From Flectobacillus major DSM 103 (GTDB taxonomy: Bacteria > Bacteroidota > Bacteroidia > Cytophagales > Spirosomataceae): a DNA stretch of 64,000 nucleotides. Where the stretch lies: NCBI RefSeq assembly GCF_000427405.1, contig NZ_ATXY01000005.1, positions 124,001 through 188,000 of the forward strand, read 5' to 3'. Of the stretch, positions 8,840-15,913 are shown one piece after another; positions within the stretch are counted from its first letter, which is position 1; every line of letters begins with the position of its first letter. The notes beneath the pieces are model-generated. The model did not search any database. It had not been told where the DNA came from and saw nothing but the letters and a program-made list of their open reading frames with translations. The position numbers were made by a program, and so were the translations under genes.

Positions 8840-8926
8840 TTTCTTTTTTAGGAAGAATTGGAAACTTTTTAGCTCATAGTTGTTAGTAGGCTTTTTATAG
8901 TGTTAAAGAAATATATTTGTTAATAA

Positions 8927-10027
8927 TTAGTAGTTACATCCTTGTCCAGATATAATCACCTGAACATCCGTAACTTGGTAGCTTAGCCCTGTGATTTTGG
9001 TAATACTATTCAATTTATCAAACATGGTTTCGTCCGATAGGTTGCCGTTAATCGTACAGTTTTCATAGAGTTTTGCATCGTATACTATTTTGATTCCATA
9101 GGCTTTTTCTAAGTCTGAAAACACATTTGCCAAAGATGCGTTATGATATATAAATAATTGATGACCAGTAGATTCTGGTAGTATTTGAGGCAATTCTACA
9201 ATCTTTCTTATTAATTTAGCTTTGGGCAACTCATAAACCACTTCTTGATTTGGAGTAACAATGACTGTATTTGGGCTCGTAATGTTATCTTTATTGTTGC
9301 GACTATTTACTTCTGTTTGTGCAAGCACCGATACTTTACCCGTTTTTACAATAACTCTTTCTTCTTCAGTATCAGGGTTTGCTTTGATTGTAAAGCTTGT
9401 TCCTAATACTTGAGTTATGAGCTTTTTGGTATAAATAATAAATGGTTTTTGTGGGTTTCTTTTAACTTTAAAAAAAGCTTCACCAACCAAATAGACCTCT
9501 CTTTTACTTTTTTCAAATACTTTAGGGTATTTAATCCGTGTGTTTTTTTGGAGAACTATTTCCGAACCATCACCCATTTTGATACTCATAGGTTGGTTTG
9601 AAGTATTTTGATTTTCAACAAACTCTATTTCTTCAAGATTATAATTCGCTAATTGAGGAATATCAAAATTTCTATTCTCTTGCTTATAATAGCTCATCCA
9701 ATAGCCTAGTCCTATCAGTAACAATACTGATGCTGCTAGCTGCCACTGAAACTTTGGCCAATAGCTTGATTTTTCAGACATTTGGATTTCTTGCTCTACA
9801 CCACTCCATATTCTTTGGAGCGATAACTCTTCATCAATAGGTGTAGCTTGCATAGTGCCAAGCGTTTTTACCAGTGATTTTGCTTCTAAAATCACCGTTC
9901 TTTTTTCTGGATGATTTCGCATGAAATCTTGCCAGAATGTATTTGTATGTTTATCGGGACTTTGTACCCAACGACAAAAAAAATCGTCTTTTACAAAATC
10001 TGTGGTGTTGTAATGAGAGTAGTTCAT
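8927..10027 (-). CDS. FecR-family anti-sigma factor
   Basis: 366 residues from the chosen Met. An upstream Met gives three more residues, but the start MNYSHYNTTDF aligns with MNYADFTRNDF of the second FecR in this window. A cytoplasmic N-terminal domain (sigma binding) is followed by one transmembrane helix (WQLAASVLLLIGLGYW, about residues 100-118) and a periplasmic FecR domain (GDGSEIVLQKNTRIKYP, EVYLVGEAFFKVK, FIIYTKKLITQVLGTSF), then a C-terminal STN-interacting segment. It relays occupancy of the STN-type SusC to the ECF sigma factor. It is transcribed after the sigma gene (about 108-base gap). Confidence 0.93.
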   Translation of the reverse strand: MNYSHYNTTDFVKDDFFCRWVQSPDKHTNTFWQDFMRNHPEKRTVILEAKSLVKTLGTMQATPIDEELSLQRIWSGVEQEIQMSEKSSYWPKFQWQLAASVLLLIGLGYWMSYYKQENRNFDIPQLANYNLEEIEFVENQNTSNQPMSIKMGDGSEIVLQKNTRIKYPKVFEKSKREVYLVGEAFFKVKRNPQKPFIIYTKKLITQVLGTSFTIKANPDTEEERVIVKTGKVSVLAQTEVNSRNNKDNITSPNTVIVTPNQEVVYELPKAKLIRKIVELPQILPESTGHQLFIYHNASLANVFSDLEKAYGIKIVYDAKLYENCTINGNLSDETMFDKLNSITKITGLSYQVTDVQVIISGQGCNY

Positions 10028-10135
10028 AGCTGTCAATTATAGAATGACATTTATAACAAAAATATATCCTATTTTTTTGAAAAAAATTTATACTTAATTT
10101 GTCATAAATTAGGTAAGTGAAAATAAATCAATGAT

Positions 10136-10747
10136 TTATCTAATAAATAATGCGAAAATAATTAGGGAAAAATGGATGGAAATATGGATTGATTGACGTA
10201 AAGAGAACAGAGCTTTTTGAAGAAGATTACCCACAGAAGCATAATTTAGCTCCATTATTTCTGCAATCTGGGCATTTGAGAATTGGTGATAATATTTTAA
10301 ATTGATGACTTCACGCTGACGCTGCGATAGCCCATCAAATGCTATTTTGAGTCTTTCTAATCGTTCTTTTTGACTTTCTTCCTCAATTAAAATTTTCTCG
10401 ATCGAAGCCTCGAAAAGATCTCCTCCTAATGTTTCATCAATTTCATCAGTATTTTTAGAAAAGTCGTACTTAACTGTTCGCATCAGCTTGTTTTTCAACG
10501 CCCGAAACAGGTAAAATTTAATAGAATCTGTGTCAGTGAGGTTTTCTCTACTTTGCCATAGTTCCAGAAATAAATCTTGAATACAGTCTTCGACAACCGA
10601 TAAGTTTGAAGAGATACGGAGTGTTACGCCATAATTCAGTAATGACTTAGCGTATAACTGGTATATTTTAGTAAAAGAATTTTTGTCTCCTTTTTTGAAG
10701 GATTGCCAAATTTCTAAATCACTGTTATGGAAAGAATTGATAGCCAA
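10136..10747 (-). CDS. ECF RNA polymerase sigma factor (FecI-like)
   Basis: 203 residues. Region 2 lies around residues 25-90 (FTKIYQLYAKSLLNYG, VEDCIQDLFLELWQSR) and region 4 around 130-185 (LSQRQREVINLKYY, SNAQIAEIMEL, VGNLLQKALFSLRQ). The C-terminus ends in a hydrophobic stretch (FSLIIFALFIR), also seen in the second ECF factor here. It probably directs RNA polymerase to the susCD genes downstream when released by the adjacent FecR. First gene of the sigma-fecR-susC-susD unit. Confidence 0.93.
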   Translation of the reverse strand: MAINSFHNSDLEIWQSFKKGDKNSFTKIYQLYAKSLLNYGVTLRISSNLSVVEDCIQDLFLELWQSRENLTDTDSIKFYLFRALKNKLMRTVKYDFSKNTDEIDETLGGDLFEASIEKILIEEESQKERLERLKIAFDGLSQRQREVINLKYYHQFSNAQIAEIMELNYASVGNLLQKALFSLRQSIHISIHFSLIIFALFIR

Positions 10748-11529
10748 AATCTTAGAATTAATAAAATTTATAAATGACTACGACAGCTATTCATCATCTA
10801 CAACTCAACGGGTATTGGTGACACAATTACTTAAGTAAAATAATACAAAAAATACTATTATAAATATCAATTTTTAACAAAAAAATACCAAACAATACTC
10901 AATAAATGAATTACACACAATAATATCTCTATTACCTAAACTAATATCAGCAATATTAATGGGGATTTTTTCTTGTATTTTCAATAAGCTGCAATAGGGT
11001 TGTAGATATAGTTTTTGTATTGGCTTGAAGGCAAATGAATCATTGAAGATGTAAAAGATTCTATCTAAAGCAAGGTACAGGTATAATACTTTCTTGCTCA
11101 ATCTTAATTATATGAGTTGTCCTAAAACCTATTCTTTTTAATTATTCTGAATTCTTACCCAAGTGTTTCCTTTGATCAGATTATATATTGAAATACAGAA
11201 TGCTCTGCTTCAACATCCAGAAAGTTGGAATCTTATGATATATTTCAGATGATTGTCATTGAAACTCGCAAAATGAGCCTTGATCTTGTAGATGTCGTTG
11301 TATTTGTGCCAAAATTTGAATTCTATATTACTTATTACATAAAAGACTTCTGTAAAGCAGTAATCCAAATGGCCAAGTAATGGGAATAGTAAACCTTTCG
11401 GTTATGTCTTATGGATTTGGCAAAAATGGGAACTTGGGTTTAGGAACTCTAGCTAATGTAATAATTACTACTTGATGGTAATGTTGGTGCTACTGATGTA
11501 GAATCCCTTCGTAAAAATTAACTTTGATA
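10748..11529. other. 782-base AT-rich gap without a recognisable gene
   Basis: Between the ECF sigma gene and acr3. A 75-codon minus-strand frame (10874-11101) and a short plus-strand frame near 11190-11380 show no family resemblance and were not called. The promoter of the sigma gene must lie near 10750-10880. No repeat or mobile element remnant was identified. Confidence 0.5.
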
Positions 11530-12600
11530 CTAACTAGCTGATATGAAATATTTTTTTCTAAACCAAAAAGCCAAGTTAACCAAAGCAATTAGTGCAGGTA
11601 CTTCTACCAATGGGCCAATAACCCCAGCAAAAGCTTCGCCACTATTGATGCCAAAAACACCAATAGCTACGGCAATAGCCAATTCAAAATTATTGCCTGT
11701 AGCGGTAAAGGCTATTGACGTACTTGTAGAATAATCGGCACCGAATACTTTGCCAATAAAAAAACTTAGCACAAACATTACCAAAAAGTAAATACTTAAA
11801 GGAATAGCTATTCTGATTACATCGAAAGGGATTTTTACCATTAGGGACCCTTTCAAACTGAACATTACCACAATAGTAAAAAGCAAGGCGATTAACGTAA
11901 TGGGCGATATAACAGGAATATATCGACGCTGATACCACTCTTCTCCTTTTGCTTTTATCAAAACATACCTACTAATAAACCCCGCCACAAAAGGAATGCC
12001 CAGATAAATAGCCACACTTTCGGCAATTTGTCCAATCGTAATAGTTACTTCAAGCCCCTTTAATCCAAAAATAGGAGGGAGTACCGTGATAAAAACATAA
12101 GCATAAACACTATAAAGTAATACCTGAAAAATACTATTCATCGCTATTAGTCCAGCTCCATATTCACGGTTACCTTCAGCTAGTTCGTTCCAAACCACCA
12201 CCATCGCAATACAGCGGGCTAAGCCAATCAAAATTAAACCAATCATGTATTCAGGGTAGTCGCTTAGAAAAGTAATAGCCAATAAAAACATAAGAATAGG
12301 GCCAATTATCCAATTCAATATCAAAGACACTCCTAAAACTTGGGTGTTTTTAAATACCTCGCCCATGTTTTCGTACTTTACTTTTGCCAATGGGGGGTAC
12401 ATCATCAAGATAAGTCCTATGGCCAATGGAATATTGGTTGTGCCATTCGACATGGAATGTATTGCTGAAGCTGTTCTAGGAACAAAATAGCTTAGACTTA
12501 TGCCTACGGCTATTGCTAAAAAAATCCAAAGGGTAAGGTAGCGGTCTAAAAAGCTTAATTTTTTCCGCTCCACAACAGGAGTACAACGATTGGCGGCCAT
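11530..12600 (-). CDS. acr3: ACR3-type arsenite efflux permease
   Basis: 356 residues from MAANRCTPV; a longer frame exists upstream, but it would overlap arsC, while this ATG sits four bases after the arsC stop. About ten membrane helices are visible. The signature [16 protein letters not shown] near residue 145 contains the family's essential Cys and places the protein in the ACR3 family rather than the unrelated ArsB family. It expels arsenite, or antimonite, across the inner membrane. It is the last gene of an arsR-arsC-acr3 operon and completes the detoxification route after arsenate reduction. Confidence 0.95.
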   Translation of the reverse strand: MAANRCTPVVERKKLSFLDRYLTLWIFLAIAVGISLSYFVPRTASAIHSMSNGTTNIPLAIGLILMMYPPLAKVKYENMGEVFKNTQVLGVSLILNWIIGPILMFLLAITFLSDYPEYMIGLILIGLARCIAMVVVWNELAEGNREYGAGLIAMNSIFQVLLYSVYAYVFITVLPPIFGLKGLEVTITIGQIAESVAIYLGIPFVAGFISRYVLIKAKGEEWYQRRYIPVISPITLIALLFTIVVMFSLKGSLMVKIPFDVIRIAIPLSIYFLVMFVLSFFIGKVFGADYSTSTSIAFTATGNNFELAIAVAIGVFGINSGEAFAGVIGPLVEVPALIALVNLAFWFRKKYFISAS

Positions 12601-12604
12601 AATT

Positions 12605-13216
12605 TTATTGAATTTGAGAGAAAACAAAAAATGTTTCAAGGGCAATCTGACGAGAACGTTCATCGTACTTGACATCTTGTAAGTCGGTATTGTCGAAGGC
12701 CTTAGGGTCGTCGTAGGTTGTCCCTATTCTTAGCTCAACGCCTGAAATAAAGGGGCAGTTTTCGTCTGCATCCGAACAAGTCATAATGGCTGCAAACCCA
12801 CTTTGAGGATTAGCGGTATGGTTATACACTTTTGAAAAACAAGTGGTGTTTTTACCTTCGCCAAAAGCTACTGTATAAATAGGATTACTTGTGGCTTGGT
12901 TGTTGGTAATTACAAAGCCCGTTTTTTTCAAAGAATTGATGGCATTATGATTAAAGGCTGTAGCCTCTGTGCCTCCCGAATAAGTAAATACATTGGGTAC
13001 GCCATAATAGCAGGCTGCAACGGCTGCCCAAACTTGCCCAAAATGGCTTCTTCTTGAGTTGTGGGTACAAATATACACCAAATGAATAGGTGAATTTTGG
13101 TCTTTTTTGTGCTGAATATAATCGGTAATTTGTAGTAATAACTTTTTTCTATCATTACTAATAGTACCAAACGAATCGATAAGGTTATCGCCAAATTTTT
13201 TGATTTCTGTAAACAT
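12605..13216 (-). CDS. arsC: arsenate reductase, thioredoxin-coupled low-MW phosphatase type
   Basis: 203 residues. The P-loop CTHNSRRS places the nucleophilic Cys at 50 and Arg at 56 (CX5R). [10 protein letters not shown] supplies Cys147 and Cys154 with the C-x6-C spacing of the redox relay in thioredoxin-dependent arsenate reductases such as that of plasmid pI258, and DDP follows near 170. The enzyme reduces arsenate to arsenite for export by the adjacent permease. The P-loop lies about 40 residues further from the N-terminus than in the short pI258 type, so there is an N-terminal extension of unknown role. It is the middle gene of the ars operon, 15 bases after arsR. Confidence 0.92.
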   Translation of the reverse strand: MFTEIKKFGDNLIDSFGTISNDRKKLLLQITDYIQHKKDQNSPIHLVYICTHNSRRSHFGQVWAAVAACYYGVPNVFTYSGGTEATAFNHNAINSLKKTGFVITNNQATSNPIYTVAFGEGKNTTCFSKVYNHTANPQSGFAAIMTCSDADENCPFISGVELRIGTTYDDPKAFDNTDLQDVKYDERSRQIALETFFVFSQIQ

Positions 13217-13231
13217 TTCTATGATATTTGA

Positions 13232-13564
13232 TTAACAACAACTTTGTTTTTTGGGGGTATATTCATCGAATAAGGTATTTAGAATACCTTGAAATTTTCG
13301 CCAGGCTTGTTCGTCAATACAATAACAAATGGCATTGCCTTCGATTTCTCCTTTGATAAGACCTGCGTTTTTTAGCTCTCTAAGGTGCTGTGAAACAGTA
13401 GGTTGTGCTAGGGGTAGTTCATTGACAATATCGCCACAAATACATGAATCAACTTTGATAAGATAATCTAAAATAGCAATACGAGCAGGATGCCCAATGG
13501 CTTTGGCCAATGTAGCAAGCTGATTTTGGCGGTCGGTAAAGTGGTCTGTTTTGCTAGCTCCCAT
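13232..13564 (-). CDS. arsR: ArsR/SmtB-family arsenical repressor
   Basis: 110 residues. Winged helix-turn-helix with IGHPARIAILDYL near 25, the DNA-recognition segment LAQPTVSQHLRELKNAGL near 52-70, and a beta-wing GEIEGNAICYCID. Metalloid-binding cysteines are likely in DSCICGDIV and the terminal QSCC. It should repress the ars operon and release DNA on binding arsenite. A perfect 14-bp palindrome lies 12 bases upstream of its start and is the natural operator candidate. First gene of arsR-arsC-acr3. Confidence 0.94.
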   Translation of the reverse strand: MGASKTDHFTDRQNQLATLAKAIGHPARIAILDYLIKVDSCICGDIVNELPLAQPTVSQHLRELKNAGLIKGEIEGNAICYCIDEQAWRKFQGILNTLFDEYTPKKQSCC

Positions 13565-13576
13565 AATGTTTAATTT

Positions 13577-13590
13577 AATATTGCAATATT
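13577..13590. promoter_or_regulatory. candidate ArsR operator
   Basis: AATATTGCAATATT is a perfect 14-bp palindrome 12 bases upstream of the arsR start codon. ArsR repressors bind AT-rich palindromes overlapping their own promoter; assignment here is by position. Confidence 0.55.
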
Positions 13591-13610
13591 ACGATAAATA
13601 TTCAATAAAT

Positions 13611-13660
13611 AAAAGTACATAGCAATAAGGTTATTGGAAGGGCTTATTCTATGTACTTTT
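13611..13660. terminator. strong bidirectional hairpin between the oxidoreductase and arsR genes
   Basis: AAAAGTACATAG plus AATAAG (13611-13629, one bulged C) pairs with CTTATT plus CTATGTACTTTT (13643-13660), giving an 18-bp stem with A/T-rich ends on both sides. It ends the oxidoreductase transcript before the ars promoter. Confidence 0.7.
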
Positions 13661-13692
13661 AATAGCTTTTCAGTAAAATTTCGTAGTAATTT

Positions 13693-15162
13693 CTATGATT
13701 CTATGATTTTCCAACCTTCACGGTACTGACGACCAACAAACTGGTTGGCATCGTCAAAGTTGGTGATTTTCATAGATTCGCCATTCCAAATTAACTTGTT
13801 ACGGCCATAGAAATCTAAGTTTCCTTTTTCGTTTTTCTTACGAAGCATATAACTCCTGATAGCCAAATTACCCATCAAAACGGTTTCAGTCAATGGCCCA
13901 GAATAGTCAAACGACGACGTTAATCCTTTATGCTCTTTGCTATTAAAACCAGCTTTGCAAGCTTCTGTCCAACTAATTTGGTGACCATATTCTGGTAGCG
14001 ACTTCACTTCGTTTTGGGCTTTTGGCATTTCTATTTTTTCACCAGAATTCAAATAGATTTTTGGGTCGTTGCCATACATACCGATAGTCATAATACCTTT
14101 TGTTCCTGTCAAAATAATACCATTTGCTCCGCCATCGTTACTGATAGCCTCGTTGGCAGGTATCAAATCGGGGTGCATCGGACGAATACCGCCATCCATC
14201 CAAATCATTTTTACGGCAGATTTATTCTTTTTGGTAGCTGGAAACTTAATTTCTACGTGCGAAGATGGAGGACAGCCTTCTGGAATATACTCAGGAGTCC
14301 AGTCTTTAATAAATACTGCTCCTACGCTACATTCTACTTCTGTTGGATAACTTAATCCTAATATTCTGAAGGCCGAATCGATTGTATGACAACCAATATC
14401 GCCCAGTGCCCCTGTACCGAAGTTCCACCAGCCACGCCATTTGAATGGGTGATAAAGCGGGTGATAGTCTACCCACTGAGCAGGGCCAACCCATACGTCC
14501 CAATCTTGTGGCGACATTGAGTCTATCAAAGGGGGTTTATCGGTAGGAACAGGAATACCCTGAGGCCAAACAGGGCGGTTTGTCCAAATATTCACCGTAT
14601 TGACAGTACCTATTTTGCCTTCCTCAAACCATTTGATGGCTACCTGCTGAGCAGGGTTTGACGACCCCTGATTACCCATTTGCGTAACAACTTTATACTT
14701 TTGAGCGGCTTTGGTCAACATTCGAGCCTCGGCAATATTATGAGTCAAAGGCTTTTGTACATAAACGTGCTTGCCCAATTGCATACAAGCCATAGCGGCA
14801 TAAGCATGAAAATGGTCGGGTGTAGAAATCGTTACAGCATCTATATCAGAACGCATTTCGTCGAGCATTACTCTAAAATCACGGAATTTTTTTGCTTTGG
14901 GAAACTTATCAATAGCGGTTTTGGCTCTTGCCCAATCTACATCGCACAACGCCACTACATTCGATGCTCCATTGTTATAGGCATTGATAATATCAGACTG
15001 CCCCTTGCCGCCTGCCCCAATAGCCGCAATATTCAGCTTGTCGCTAGGAGCAATAAATCCTTTGCCGAGAACATGACGAGGAACAATGAAAAAACTTCCT
15101 ACTGCCAGAGAGCTTTTTTTGATAAAGTCTCTCCTTGAGTTTTGATTGTTAGAATTTGACAT
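13693..15162 (-). CDS. Gfo/Idh/MocA-family oxidoreductase, Tat-exported
   Basis: 489 residues. The N-terminus SRRDFIKKSSLAVGSFF is a twin-arginine signal, so the folded protein with its cofactor is expected in the periplasm. A Rossmann segment (NIAAIGAGGKG near 45, ALCDVD near 72) and the family's dinucleotide-binding motif in the form VQKPLTH near 135 (Gln in place of the more usual Glu of EKP) follow, then the C-terminal alpha/beta domain with WWNFGTGALGDIGCHTID near 240. Such proteins oxidise or reduce sugars or inositols with NAD(P). The substrate is unknown. It stands alone, with terminators on its downstream side. Confidence 0.88.
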   Translation of the reverse strand: MSNSNNQNSRRDFIKKSSLAVGSFFIVPRHVLGKGFIAPSDKLNIAAIGAGGKGQSDIINAYNNGASNVVALCDVDWARAKTAIDKFPKAKKFRDFRVMLDEMRSDIDAVTISTPDHFHAYAAMACMQLGKHVYVQKPLTHNIAEARMLTKAAQKYKVVTQMGNQGSSNPAQQVAIKWFEEGKIGTVNTVNIWTNRPVWPQGIPVPTDKPPLIDSMSPQDWDVWVGPAQWVDYHPLYHPFKWRGWWNFGTGALGDIGCHTIDSAFRILGLSYPTEVECSVGAVFIKDWTPEYIPEGCPPSSHVEIKFPATKKNKSAVKMIWMDGGIRPMHPDLIPANEAISNDGGANGIILTGTKGIMTIGMYGNDPKIYLNSGEKIEMPKAQNEVKSLPEYGHQISWTEACKAGFNSKEHKGLTSSFDYSGPLTETVLMGNLAIRSYMLRKKNEKGNLDFYGRNKLIWNGESMKITNFDDANQFVGRQYREGWKIIES

Positions 15163-15311
15163 AGTTTTTTTTCTAGTTTATTTGGGAATATGACGCTCCA
15201 AAATACGATTTATCGTTAAATAGTGTATCCTGATTGAGTCAAAAAGTTGCCTTTTATTAAGATTTTTTAGTATTTATTGACTTTGGCAATGTCGAATTAC
15301 GGGAATTCTTA

Positions 15312-15319
15312 TAAATTTG
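15312..15319 (+). promoter_or_regulatory. TAnnTTTG -7 box
   Basis: TAAATTTG matches the Bacteroidota -7 consensus. A TTTG at 15282-15285 could be the -33 box, although the spacing (26) is longer than usual. Transcription would start just before the ATG of the small hypothetical gene at 15329. Confidence 0.35.
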
Positions 15320-15328
15320 TGGTTCGGT

Positions 15329-15691
15329 ATGCAAAACATTAAGCCCATAACTCGTGTATTTAGCACATTATTGATGTGCCAAATATTGCTATTTTCGGTA
15401 TTGGGTAAAAGCCTACCGATTAAGCAAACTCACTTTGTTGTAGCCAAACATACAACTGTTGAGCCAGCAAAGCCACATGTTCATCAAGTATTTGGCGAAT
15501 ACCGTGCTGTCGATGAAATTCAATTCAATTCCCTCAATATTGAATTTCTTTCACAAATAGAAGTGAGTTTCCTTAGCCATTTTCAGCGTTGGGCAGCCAT
15601 TTCTTTTTCGCTATTTGAATCTACCTTTACCACTACATTTCCACTTCACGCTATACTTTTCGAGCAGTTTATCTCGATGAATGCCCCTTGA
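15329..15691 (+). CDS. small secreted hypothetical protein
   Basis: 120 residues from ATG; a TTG four codons upstream is possible but overlaps the -7 box. A hydrophobic leader (VFSTLLMCQILLFSVLG) is followed by a short His-bearing stretch (KQTHFVVAKHTT, PHVHQVFGEY) and an aromatic-rich C-terminal half. No family recognised. It lies upstream of secDF in the same direction with a 222-base gap that shows no gene. The coding call rests on frame length and the leader; function unknown. Confidence 0.5.
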   Translation: MQNIKPITRVFSTLLMCQILLFSVLGKSLPIKQTHFVVAKHTTVEPAKPHVHQVFGEYRAVDEIQFNSLNIEFLSQIEVSFLSHFQRWAAISFSLFESTFTTTFPLHAILFEQFISMNAP

Positions 15692-15913
15692 TTGTATTGA
15701 TACACCTTGAGATTACTCTGTTTGGTTTCAACAATCAGGCATAAATCTGCTATTGTCATTTCTACACAATAGCCCTATTCTATTGTATCAATTAGTCACC
15801 ATTTTGTTAGTAGTAAGTGCATAAAAACGCCACAATAGGTATGTCTTTGTACTATAGCCTGTTTGTGGGGTTGATGCCCTATTACTTGCCAACTAACACA
15901 ATCATTTAGGATT

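Noticed and set aside
10874-11101. 75-codon minus-strand frame upstream of the sigma gene
   Set aside because: Composition is unremarkable, there is no leader or motif and no neighbour link; it lies in the AT-rich promoter area.
11180-11380. Short plus-strand open stretch in the gap before acr3
   Set aside because: About 60 codons with no start in good context and no recognisable similarity.
12601-12675. N-terminal extension of Acr3
   Set aside because: It would overlap arsC, and the extra residues are the shadow of that gene; the ATG at 12600 follows the arsC stop by four bases.
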